Assembly: GCA_019695035.1 (NCBI GenBank)
Contig: JAIBAU010000002.1
Coordinates: 1 to 64,000 of the forward strand
Length of the DNA stretch: 64,000 nt
Direction: 5' to 3'
Source of the DNA: Caulobacteraceae bacterium
Lineage (GTDB): Bacteria > Pseudomonadota > Alphaproteobacteria > Caulobacterales > Caulobacteraceae
Shown: piece by piece, positions 55,577 to 63,662 of the stretch
Position numbering within the stretch: the stretch's first letter is position 1
How the letters are laid out: every line of letters starts with the position of its first letter
Position numbers and translations under genes: made by a program
The notes under the pieces: generated by a model
Told to the model about the DNA's origin: nothing
What the model saw: the letters and a program-made list of their open reading frames with translations, nothing else
Database searches by the model: none

Positions 55577-56437
55577 TCAGGCGCGGCGCGCGGTCTTGCG
55601 CGACGGAGCGCGCTTCTTCCCATCAGCCTTTGCTGCGTTCGCCGGCTTGCGACGCGGCGAGGCGCCCTCGCCCAGACTTTTCTTGAGCATGGCCATCAGG
55701 TCCTTGACCTCGGTATCCTGCGGCTCCTCAGACCGGATGACCGACTTCTTGCCTTTCAGTTTGGCTTGGATCAGGTCGCGCAGCGCATCTTCGTAGCGGT
55801 CCCGGAATCCCTCCGGCTCGAAGTCACCGCTCATCTGGTCGATGATCTTGCCCGCGATTTCGATCATGGACTTGTCCGGCTTAACGTCCGGAATCTCCTC
55901 AAAATAGCTTTGCGGCTGCCGCACCTCATCGTGGCTGCGGAGGGAATAGGCCACAAGCCCTTCATCGCGCGGCTCGATGGCCATCAGACGTTCCCTCTGG
56001 TGCAGCACGACACGGCCCAAGGCGATCCGTCCGGACTGCTCCATCGCCTGGCGAATGACGGCGTAGGCTTCGGCGGCCACCTTGCCGTCGGGAACCAGGT
56101 AGAAGGGGTCATTCCAGTAGAGCCGGTCGATATCCTCGACGTCGACAAACCGCTCAATGTCCAGGACCCGGTTGGACTCGATCCGGACCGACTGAAGCTC
56201 TTCATCCGAGACGATGACGTAGCGATCCTTCTCGTACTGATAACCCTTCACGAGCGACGACCTCTCGATCGGACCCGTATCCGGATCCGTAGCGATCATT
56301 CTGATCCGGTTGCTGGTCTTGGGGTTGATCAGATTGAACGAGATGTCGGCGGTGCGCGATACGGCCGTGTACAGCGCCACGGGACAGGTCACGAGCGAGA
56401 GACGAAGGTGTCCTTGCCAGGTAGGTCGCGGCGCCAT
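55577..56437 (-). CDS. ku: Ku-type DNA end-binding protein
   Basis: This 286-residue bacterial Ku forms a homodimeric ring that loads on DNA ends and recruits LigD. The N-terminus APRPTWQGHLRLSLVTCPVALYTA, the Ku-core segments RSSLVKGYQYEKDRYVIVSDEEL and ALGRVVLHQRERLMAIEP, and a Lys/Arg-rich C-terminal tail are typical. The tail probably aids DNA threading. It is encoded opposite ligD, abutting tail to tail rather than in an operon, so the two have separate promoters. Confidence 0.95.
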   Translation of the reverse strand: MAPRPTWQGHLRLSLVTCPVALYTAVSRTADISFNLINPKTSNRIRMIATDPDTGPIERSSLVKGYQYEKDRYVIVSDEELQSVRIESNRVLDIERFVDVEDIDRLYWNDPFYLVPDGKVAAEAYAVIRQAMEQSGRIALGRVVLHQRERLMAIEPRDEGLVAYSLRSHDEVRQPQSYFEEIPDVKPDKSMIEIAGKIIDQMSGDFEPEGFRDRYEDALRDLIQAKLKGKKSVIRSEEPQDTEVKDLMAMLKKSLGEGASPRRKPANAAKADGKKRAPSRKTARRA

Positions 56438-56497
56438 GCAGGGTTCTCCTCGGGGCCTGTATACCCCGAAGGCGTAACGAAATGCTTGGCCGTTCGT

Positions 56498-57130
56498 TCA
56501 GCGCGTCAGGGGAGCCGGGGGACGCGGAGCCGGGATTCCTCCGGTGCCCGGGAGTGCCGAGAGCTGGTAGTCGGGCGGGGGCACGAACCAGCGATTTTCC
56601 TGGCGGGCGTAGGTTAGGCTCAAGACCTGAAACAGCGGTTGGCGGCGCCCATCCGGCGTGAGCTGCAGCACCAGCCCGTCCTGGCCGGCGCAGAGGACTC
56701 CCGGGCGCCCTCCGTAGCGAGCGTATCTCATTAGCGTGCAGGGACGCCCGGCGACGCGAGAGGCCCCCATGCGGGTCATCCGCGTGGAGGAGAAGGCCGA
56801 AATATCCAGCGGCACAGGCGGATTGGTTTCCGACTGGCTCAGGGGAAACAGGAAGGCGATCCGCTGCCGCCCTGCCGCTGTCATGACCACCAGAGCCCCC
56901 CGGGACCTGTCGGAGACGAAACTCTGGACCAGTCCGCCCGAAGCGACGTCGACACGTCGTTTCAGCCCCGACTGGCGGACCTCCAGCGGACTACCGAAGC
57001 CGGCGAGGAACACTCGCGCCTGAAAGTCCGGGGGCATCCGCGGGGCCTGGGCCTGGCCCGGCGCAACAAGCGCTGCGGCGCCAACCACGGCGGCCAGCAG
57101 GGCGATCAGGCTCGACGGACGGTGTCGCAT
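56498..57130 (-). CDS. Secreted protein of unknown function
   Basis: This 210-residue exported protein has a signal peptide (residues 1-27, AQA end). The mature part is beta-rich, with RVFLAGFGSPLEVRQSGLKRRVDVASGG and a Pro-rich C-terminus (GTGGIPAPRPPAPL). Two Cys residues in the middle (RPCTLMRYARYGGRPGVLCAGQDG) may be bonded. The first half resembles outer-membrane lipoprotein-sorting-like or DUF4412-type beta folds only vaguely; I assign no function. Its ATG lies inside the 5' end of the divergent TusA-like gene, so the starts overlap by nine bases. Confidence 0.7.
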   Translation of the reverse strand: MRHRPSSLIALLAAVVGAAALVAPGQAQAPRMPPDFQARVFLAGFGSPLEVRQSGLKRRVDVASGGLVQSFVSDRSRGALVVMTAAGRQRIAFLFPLSQSETNPPVPLDISAFSSTRMTRMGASRVAGRPCTLMRYARYGGRPGVLCAGQDGLVLQLTPDGRRQPLFQVLSLTYARQENRWFVPPPDYQLSALPGTGGIPAPRPPAPLTR

Positions 57131-57421
57131 GGGCCATCACCATGGCCGGATTCGCAATCGGATGCTGCCTTGGACGAACCCCCGACCCTTGTTGTCGACG
57201 CGCGCGGCCACCATTGCCCAGTGCCAACGCTCAGGCTGCGCAAGGCCCTGGAACGGGTCGGGCCGGGCCAGCGCGTTCTTCTCCTGGCCAATGACCCGAT
57301 GGCGCGGGTGGACGTGCCCCATTTCGCGGCGGAGGCCGGCCACACGATCGTCGGCAGCGAAGACGTCCGGGGCGGGCTCAGCTTCCTCGTCGAAAAGCGC
57401 GGTGCGGCGCCCCGGTCTTGA
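57122..57421 (+). CDS. TusA/SirA-like sulfur-carrier protein
   Basis: This 99-residue protein has the TusA-fold signature VDARGHHCPVPTLRLRKALE, with the sulfur-carrying Cys in CPVP, followed by VLLLANDPMARVDVPHFAAEAGH. TusA proteins relay persulfide sulfur for tRNA thiolation or molybdenum cofactor formation. The start is uncertain: GTG at 57122 overlaps the divergent gene's start; TTG at 57170 would give a more usual 83-residue protein. The 3' end overlaps the convergent YihY gene by 44 bases. Confidence 0.82.
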   Translation: MSHGPSPWPDSQSDAALDEPPTLVVDARGHHCPVPTLRLRKALERVGPGQRVLLLANDPMARVDVPHFAAEAGHTIVGSEDVRGGLSFLVEKRGAAPRS

Positions 57422-58316
57422 GTGAGCGGGTCTGCCGGGTCGGGCGTCGCTCAACCCCACGGTACTCATGCAGGGCGATCTCCACCTCCGTCGCCAGAGC
57501 GCCTCCGAAGAAGACGGCATTGATCGACCATGACAGCCAGATCAGGAACACGACGACGGCCGAGATGGAGCCGTAGGTCGCCCCCAGCGCGGAAATCTGG
57601 TTCACGTAGTAGGCCGACGCCCAGGACGCGAACAGCGCCAAGAGGGTGGTGGCTATTCCGCCGGGAAGAGCAGCGCGCCAGACCACCTTGGTCCGGTGAC
57701 TCATTGCGTAGCGGAAGAGGCTGGTGAAGCCGATCACCAGGCCGACGCCTACCCACAGCCATTCCGATCGAATCCATCCCCACCCATGGATCTGGACGTC
57801 GCCGATGCCCGCGAGCCGCGAAACCAGCACGACGCCGGAGATCACGGTTGCGAACGCAAATGTCGCGAGGGCCACCACAAAGGCCAGCAGATTGAAGCGC
57901 ACGAATCCGTGCGGATCGTCCTCGTCGTGGATGAAATTGAGCCCGGCCAGCAAGGCCTTGAAGCCCCGGTGGGTGGCGTAGGCGCCGATCATCAGGGCCA
58001 CAAAGCTCTGGGCTGACAGGGCTCTGATCGAGTGGCCGGTCAACTCGGTGATCTCGCGCTGGAACAAGGTGCGCGCGCCCATGGGAAGCAGCTGGGACAT
58101 ACCTTCGGCCTGCTGGCGTGCCTGGTCCGGGTCAAACACCATGCCGTAGAAACCCAGCAGTAGGGCCAGGGCTGGGAAGACGGCCAGGAGGGCGAAGAAA
58201 GACACGCCGCCCACGTAGAGCATGACGTCGCGGCCCCAGAGACGGATCAGGGCCCTGACCAGAATTCTGGACGCCAATCGCCCGCCAACCATGGCGCGTC
58301 GGCCAAATGACGCCAT
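57378..58316 (-). CDS. YihY/BrkB family inner-membrane protein
   Basis: This 312-residue protein has six membrane helices of the YihY/BrkB family (formerly misnamed RNase BN). It shows VGGVSFFALLAVFPALALLLGFYG, MIGAYATHRGFKALLAGLNFIHDED, ALPGGIATTLLALFASWASAYYVNQISALGATYGSISAVVVFLIWLSWSI and FFGGALATEVEIAL. Function is unknown; it may be a transporter or envelope factor. I chose the ATG at 58316, which follows GGAGGT, over an upstream TTG at 58328. The last 44 bases overlap the convergent TusA-like gene. Confidence 0.88.
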   Translation of the reverse strand: MASFGRRAMVGGRLASRILVRALIRLWGRDVMLYVGGVSFFALLAVFPALALLLGFYGMVFDPDQARQQAEGMSQLLPMGARTLFQREITELTGHSIRALSAQSFVALMIGAYATHRGFKALLAGLNFIHDEDDPHGFVRFNLLAFVVALATFAFATVISGVVLVSRLAGIGDVQIHGWGWIRSEWLWVGVGLVIGFTSLFRYAMSHRTKVVWRAALPGGIATTLLALFASWASAYYVNQISALGATYGSISAVVVFLIWLSWSINAVFFGGALATEVEIALHEYRGVERRPTRQTRSLKTGAPHRAFRRGS

Positions 58317-58495
58317 ACGAACCTCCAACTCGTGGGATGCATAGCTGCCATTCCGTCCCGCGCGAAGCCTGAACGATTGCCGCAGCCCGCAGCCTTCGCT
58401 TGCGGCGCGGGCGGGGGACTGTATCGTCCCCCCGGATTCCTGAGCGGCGCAGGGGCTGCCGCTGCTATTTGCGCCTGACAGCGCAGGGGTGACTT

Positions 58496-59812
58496 TTGGG
58501 GCCTAGCGCGCGCGTGTTGATCCTGTCGGCGGCCGATGCGGTCACCGGCCCGCTGGCCGAAGGCCTGGACCGGCTGGGCTGGCGCACGGTCACGGCCCGG
58601 ACCCTCGACGCGGCGCTGACAGCGCTCGGCGACTTCCCCATAGAGGCCGCCGTCGTTGACTGCGTCTCCGGAGCTGAAACAGGGGTGGCGGCAGAGCTAC
58701 GCGCCGCCGTCAAGCCGCACCGGCTACCCGTGATTGCGCTTGCGGCTGCAGGGGGGCGCGGCGACTTTTCGAGTTTCGATCTGGTCCTCCCTGCGCATCC
58801 CCATCCGGCCCAGGCCGCCCTGCGCCTCGAGCAATCAATTCGAGCCGCCGTCGCGGAGGAGGAGTTCGGACTGCGACGGGACACCTTCGGAGAGAAGGGT
58901 GTCCACCTCGATTCGCCGAGCGACCCTTCCCGGCCGGCGCGGATCCTGGTTGTTGGCGAGCCCGCGCCGGCGTTTCTCGCGCTTTCGAACGCGCTACAGG
59001 AGACCGACGCCGAGGTGGTCGCGGCCTTCACTGCCTACACCGCGTTCGACTACCTGCACGAACGTCCGTTCGACGCTGTGGTGCTCTGGGGCGGTGATGA
59101 CCAGGCCTCCGCGCTTGCGATCGCTGGAGGCATGCGTCGCAATACCAAGCTCTACCACGTCCCGACCCTGCTCTATCTCAGGGCCAACGCTGACCTGAAC
59201 CTATCAGAAGCCTACAATCGCGGGATCACCGACGTAGCCGCCCCCGATGTGCCGGAGGCCGAAAGCGCCGGCCGGATCATGGCTCTCGCGCGTGCGTATC
59301 GACGCCAGTCCGCCGTCCGCGAGGCGCTCGAAAAAGTCCGCGGTTCCGGCCTCATGGACGCGGCGACGGGGTTGTTCACGAGGGACCTCTTTGCAACCCA
59401 TCTGGCGCGTCTGGGCAGAGCGGCTCAAGCCGTGCGACGTCCCCTCTCGGTGTGCGTGCTCAAGGTGGCCGAGCGACCCGAAGTGGCCAAGGCCCGTCAG
59501 GACGGTTTCCTCGACAAGGCCATGCCGCAAATCGGCTCGATGATCGCCAGGCTGGTGCGCGCCGAGGACACGGCCGCGCGCCTCAGCCCGGAGGTCTTTG
59601 CCCTTGCCCTCCCCGCGACCGGACCTTTGCAGGCGCGCCTCGTCGGTGAACGCATCGCCGCCGTGCTGGGCTGCACCGCGTTCGAGGCCGGCGAAGGCGA
59701 ACCGCCGTTCGTGGTCGAGTTCGATGTCGGCGTCGCCAAGCTGGAGCCGGGCCAGACGGCGGCGGATGCGCTTCAGGCTGCCGCTGAGTTCAGTCAGCGG
59801 GAGGCGGGTTAG
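58496..59812 (+). CDS. popA: PopA-like c-di-GMP effector: two receivers and a degenerate GGDEF
   Basis: This 438-residue protein has two receiver-like domains and a GGDEF-fold domain. Receiver 1 (about 5-118) keeps an acceptor-position Asp55 (AAVVDCVSG). Receiver 2 (about 148-265) has Trp/Gly at the equivalent spot. In the GGDEF-like domain (about 285-430) the active site reads SPEVF (364-368) instead of GGDEF, so no cyclase activity is expected. The inhibitory I-site RAED (Arg355-Asp358) lies exactly five residues before it, so c-di-GMP binding is retained. This is the layout of Caulobacter PopA, which recruits RcdA and CtrA to ClpXP at the pole during G1-S. Start is TTG at 58496, after AGGGGTG. 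Confidence 0.8.
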   Translation: MGPSARVLILSAADAVTGPLAEGLDRLGWRTVTARTLDAALTALGDFPIEAAVVDCVSGAETGVAAELRAAVKPHRLPVIALAAAGGRGDFSSFDLVLPAHPHPAQAALRLEQSIRAAVAEEEFGLRRDTFGEKGVHLDSPSDPSRPARILVVGEPAPAFLALSNALQETDAEVVAAFTAYTAFDYLHERPFDAVVLWGGDDQASALAIAGGMRRNTKLYHVPTLLYLRANADLNLSEAYNRGITDVAAPDVPEAESAGRIMALARAYRRQSAVREALEKVRGSGLMDAATGLFTRDLFATHLARLGRAAQAVRRPLSVCVLKVAERPEVAKARQDGFLDKAMPQIGSMIARLVRAEDTAARLSPEVFALALPATGPLQARLVGERIAAVLGCTAFEAGEGEPPFVVEFDVGVAKLEPGQTAADALQAAAEFSQREAG

Positions 59813-59815
59813 GCG

Positions 59816-62800
59816 TTAGCCGGCAGCAGCAATTTTCGCCAGCTCGCCGACGATCCGCTCGGCCGCAGCGAGCCTCAGTTCCGCGGTCGGCCACTCCCCG
59901 GAGTGAACGACCTTTTGATCGGGCCGCAGCCGCCACTGAGCAGGCTGCTTCTGCACCAGTTGGATGAGGCCCATGGGGTTGGCGAACCGGTCCCCGCGGA
60001 AGGTAATGACCGCACCCTTCGGCCCGATGTCGAACTTCGCCACGTTGGCCTGGCGGCAGAGGCCCTTGATGCCGACGATTTTGAGGAGCTGTTCCGCTTC
60101 TTCCGGCAGCGGCCCGAAGCGATCGAACAACTCGGCCGCAAGGCTTTCTCGATCCTCCAGCTTCTCGGCCTCCGACAGGCGGCGATAAAGCGCGAGCCTC
60201 ACGTTCAGATCCGGAATGTAGGCTTCCGGGATCAGTACGGCGACGCCTGCGTTGATCAGCGGGGACCAGCCGCGAGCGTCCAGGATCTCCTCATCTCCGC
60301 CTTCCTTCATGGCGGCGACGGCGTCCTCCAGCATCTGTTGGTAGAGCTCGACGCCGACCTCCTTGATGTGGCCGGACTGCTCTTCGCCCAACAGGTTTCC
60401 GCCCCCGCGGATGTCTAGATCGTGGCTGGCCAGTTGGAACCCGGCGCCCAGGCTGTCGAGGGACTGAAGCACTTTCAACCGCCGATCTGCTGCCGCGGTC
60501 ATCGGCTTCTCGATCGGCGTTGTCAGGTAAGCGAAAGCCCGCGCCTTGGAGCGGCCGACCCGACCACGCAGCTGGTAGAGCTGGGCGAGGCCAAACATGT
60601 CGGCTCGGTGCACAATGAGCGTATTGGCGGTGGGAATGTCCAGGCCGCTCTCGACAATGGTGGTCGACAGCAGGACATCGAACTTGCCGTCGTAGAAGTC
60701 TGTCATCACTTCTTCGAGGCGGGTGGGCGCCATCTGGCCGTGTCCGACTGCGAACCTGATCTCGGGCACCTGCTCTCTCAGGAACTTCTCAAGCTGGGGC
60801 AGATCGCCGATGCGCGGAGCGACATAGTAGGCTTGGCCGCCCCGATACTTCTCGCGCAGCAGCGCTTCGCGCACGACGACGGGATCGAAGGGCACGATGT
60901 ATGTGCGGATGGCCAGGCGGTCGACCGGCGGGGTCGCGATGATCGACATCTCCCGAATGCCCGACAGCGCCATCTGAAGCGTACGGGGGATCGGAGTCGC
61001 GGTCAGGGTCAGCATGTGCACGTCGGCGCGGAGGTTCTTCAGGCGCTCCTTGTGCTTGACGCCAAAGTGCTGCTCCTCGTCGACGATGACGAGACCAAGA
61101 TCCTTGAAACTGACTTGCTCGCTCAGCACGGCATGAGTGCCGACAACGATTTCCACCGCCCCTTCCCTGAGCCCCTGTCGGGTTTCGTCCGCGTCCCTGG
61201 TCGTGACCATGCGCGAAAGTTGGCGCACCCGGATGGGCCAGCCCTGGAAGCGGTCGGAGAACGTCTTGAAGTGTTGACGCGCCAACAAAGTCGTCGGCGC
61301 GACGACAGCGACCTGCTTGCCAGTCATGGCCACCACGAAAGCGGCTCGAAGCGCCACCTCGGTCTTGCCGAATCCGACGTCACCGCAGATCAGGCGATCC
61401 ATCGGGCGCCCCGCCCCCAGGTCGCCGAGGACATCGGCTACCGCTGAGAGCTGATCGTCGGTTTCTTCGTAGGGGAAGCGGGCGCAGAACTCGTCAAATA
61501 CCCCCGCCGGCGGATCGATCTCACCGGTGGTCTTCACCTGCCGCGCGGCTGCGATCTTGATCAGGCCCTCGGCCATCTCGCGGAGCCGTTCCTTGGCGCG
61601 CGCTTTCCGGGCCTGCCATGCGGCGCCGCCTAACCGGTCCAGCTGAACGCCCTCGCTCTCAGCGCCATACCGCGTCAGCAGATCGATATTCTCGACGGGG
61701 AGATACAGTTTGGCATCACCCGCGTACTGAAGTTCGAGACAGTCGTGGGGAGCGTCCTGGACATCGAGCGTCTTCAAACCGTCATAGCGACCAATGCCGT
61801 GATCGATGTGGACAACGAGATCACCGGTAGCGAGGGCGGACGCCTCGGCGAGGAAATTGGCGGCTCGCCGGCGCTTCTTTGGTCTCGCGAGGCGATCCCC
61901 GAGGATGTCGGTCTCGGATATGACCGCCAGATTCTCCGTCACGAATCCGGTTTCCACCGGCAATACGACCCGCTGAGGAATCTTCGGATCGGCGGCCTTG
62001 GCCGCCTGCCAATAGGGCGCGAGCCGGACGTTCTTCAGCCCGTGATCGCCCAGCATGGTCCCAAGGCGCTCGGAAGAGCCTTCCGACCAGGACGCGAACA
62101 GAACCCGCTTTCCTTCCTTGCTCAGGGCCCGTGCGTGGTCGGAGACCGCCTCGAAGAGGTTCACCGAATCCTGCGCGCGCTCCGCCGCGAATCCTCGCCC
62201 GCCGCGCGCACCAAGATCTACGACCCCCTCTCCGCCTTCCCGTTGGAATGGGCTGAAGTGACGCCAGGAAGATCGGCGGACCTGTTCGTCCCATTCCGCT
62301 GCCGTGAGGTAGAGGGCGTCGGGCGGCAGAGCCTTGTAAGTCGAGGCTCCCCGTTTTGCCGCGAGGCTTTCTTTCCGTGCTTCGAAAGCATCATCGATCA
62401 TCGCAAGCCGTTCATCGCGCGCTTCCGGCGCGAGGTGGTCCAGGGCGATGAGCGACCCCGTCGGCAGATAGTCGAAGAGAGTGTCGAGACGTGGGTAGAG
62501 CAAGGGAAGCCAGTGCTCCAAGCCCTGCCGGCGGGCCCCCTCGGACACCGCCGCGTAGAGTGGGTCGTCCCCGGCCGCGCCGAAGTTCTCCAGCCAGCCC
62601 GTCCGGAAGCGGCTGATCGCCTCACTGTCGAGAAGCGCCTCGGAAACAGGCAGAAGTTCGATCTCAGTCAGCTGGCGGGTGGACCGCTGGGTCGCCGGAT
62701 CGAAAGCCCGAATTGACTCCAGGAGATCGCCGAACATGTCGAGACGTACAGGCTCTTCGGCCCCGGGGGGGTACACATCCACCACGCCGCCGCGCACCGC

Positions 62801-63295
62801 GAACTCGCCGCGGTCGGTCACCGTCGAGGCCTTCTGATAGCCATTGACCGCGAAATACCGCTCCAGGTCGGCAAGATTCACTTCGCGGCCCACTCGAGTG
62901 ACGAAGCCCGCCGCCTTGAGCGCATCAAGGGGCGGCACGCGTTGAACGAGCGCCGGGGCGGTCGTGAGCACCAGCAGGGGCTTCTTTGACCCCACATCCC
63001 TTCGACAAAGCTGCCAGAGCGCGGCCATCCGCTGCGCGGCGATCACGGGGGTCGGACTGACCCGATCGTAGGGCAGGCAGTCCCAGGACGGGAACCTGAG
63101 GATATCGAGATCCTGGGAAAAGAAGCGAATGGCGGCTTCGAAGGCGTCTGCCCTAGTGTAATCCCGGGCCACGAAAAGCGTCGTGCCGCCGCGGATTTTG
63201 ATCACGTCGGCCAGCACCAGCGCGTCAAAGCCTTCGGGCGCGCCCGTGACTTCCAGGCCGCCTTCGGCGGTGGCGATACGCTTGAATTCGATCAT
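59816..63295 (-). CDS. mfd: Transcription-repair coupling factor Mfd
   Basis: This 1159-residue protein has an N-terminal UvrB-homology region (about 1-400), an RNA-polymerase-interacting domain (about 470-560, LVHIDHGIGRYDGL) and an SF2 translocase (about 600-960). The translocase has Walker A CGDVGFGKTEVALRAAF, DEEQ box VIVDEEQHFGVKHKE and TATPIPRTLQMAL. A TRCF C-terminal domain follows (about 1000-1130). It removes stalled RNA polymerase and recruits UvrA. The ATG at 63295 is chosen over an upstream ATG at 63355 because family members start here. It lies 10 bases before the sdhE stop in the same direction, so sdhE-mfd is a likely operon. Confidence 0.96.
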   Translation of the reverse strand: MIEFKRIATAEGGLEVTGAPEGFDALVLADVIKIRGGTTLFVARDYTRADAFEAAIRFFSQDLDILRFPSWDCLPYDRVSPTPVIAAQRMAALWQLCRRDVGSKKPLLVLTTAPALVQRVPPLDALKAAGFVTRVGREVNLADLERYFAVNGYQKASTVTDRGEFAVRGGVVDVYPPGAEEPVRLDMFGDLLESIRAFDPATQRSTRQLTEIELLPVSEALLDSEAISRFRTGWLENFGAAGDDPLYAAVSEGARRQGLEHWLPLLYPRLDTLFDYLPTGSLIALDHLAPEARDERLAMIDDAFEARKESLAAKRGASTYKALPPDALYLTAAEWDEQVRRSSWRHFSPFQREGGEGVVDLGARGGRGFAAERAQDSVNLFEAVSDHARALSKEGKRVLFASWSEGSSERLGTMLGDHGLKNVRLAPYWQAAKAADPKIPQRVVLPVETGFVTENLAVISETDILGDRLARPKKRRRAANFLAEASALATGDLVVHIDHGIGRYDGLKTLDVQDAPHDCLELQYAGDAKLYLPVENIDLLTRYGAESEGVQLDRLGGAAWQARKARAKERLREMAEGLIKIAAARQVKTTGEIDPPAGVFDEFCARFPYEETDDQLSAVADVLGDLGAGRPMDRLICGDVGFGKTEVALRAAFVVAMTGKQVAVVAPTTLLARQHFKTFSDRFQGWPIRVRQLSRMVTTRDADETRQGLREGAVEIVVGTHAVLSEQVSFKDLGLVIVDEEQHFGVKHKERLKNLRADVHMLTLTATPIPRTLQMALSGIREMSIIATPPVDRLAIRTYIVPFDPVVVREALLREKYRGGQAYYVAPRIGDLPQLEKFLREQVPEIRFAVGHGQMAPTRLEEVMTDFYDGKFDVLLSTTIVESGLDIPTANTLIVHRADMFGLAQLYQLRGRVGRSKARAFAYLTTPIEKPMTAAADRRLKVLQSLDSLGAGFQLASHDLDIRGGGNLLGEEQSGHIKEVGVELYQQMLEDAVAAMKEGGDEEILDARGWSPLINAGVAVLIPEAYIPDLNVRLALYRRLSEAEKLEDRESLAAELFDRFGPLPEEAEQLLKIVGIKGLCRQANVAKFDIGPKGAVITFRGDRFANPMGLIQLVQKQPAQWRLRPDQKVVHSGEWPTAELRLAAAERIVGELAKIAAAG

Positions 63296-63305
63296 GACAG
63301 GGCTC

Positions 63306-63605
63306 TCAAGAACCCCGGACGTCAGGATGAGTTGCGGCGTGCGCCTCGATGGCAAAGGCCTGGATCGCGTCCATCACCGGGCCCTGCCACTCGGGAGGGC
63401 AGGGTTCGCGGCGGATCAGCCAGGGAAAGAGGTCCTGGTCCGGCACCTCCAGGAGACGTTCGAACTCCGTCAGCTCTGCGTCCGACATCGAGGCCAGGCG
63501 TGAGTCGGCAAACGGACCCAGGATCAGGTCCGCTTCGCGGAAGCCCCGCCGCCAGGCGCGGAAGGACAGTCGATTGAGGCGCGCCGTGTGCGCGGGGCTG
63601 GTCAT
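63306..63605 (-). CDS. sdhE: Succinate dehydrogenase assembly factor SdhE
   Basis: This 99-residue SdhE/SDH5-family protein promotes covalent FAD attachment to the flavoprotein subunit of succinate dehydrogenase. The signature RLSFRAWRRGFREADLILGPFAD (residues about 11-33) includes the RGxxE-type core used to contact SdhA. The start may be ATG at 63605 or 63611; both precede the signature by a few residues. The gene pairs with mfd downstream and is divergent from recG upstream, with a gap of about 57 bases between starts. The recG-sdhE-mfd neighbourhood is common in alphaproteobacteria. Confidence 0.9.
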   Translation of the reverse strand: MTSPAHTARLNRLSFRAWRRGFREADLILGPFADSRLASMSDAELTEFERLLEVPDQDLFPWLIRREPCPPEWQGPVMDAIQAFAIEAHAATHPDVRGS

Positions 63606-63662
63606 GGACATAGTGGAAACGCCGGGCGTCATAGCTGTGAACGCGGCGCTTGGTAAGCGGGT

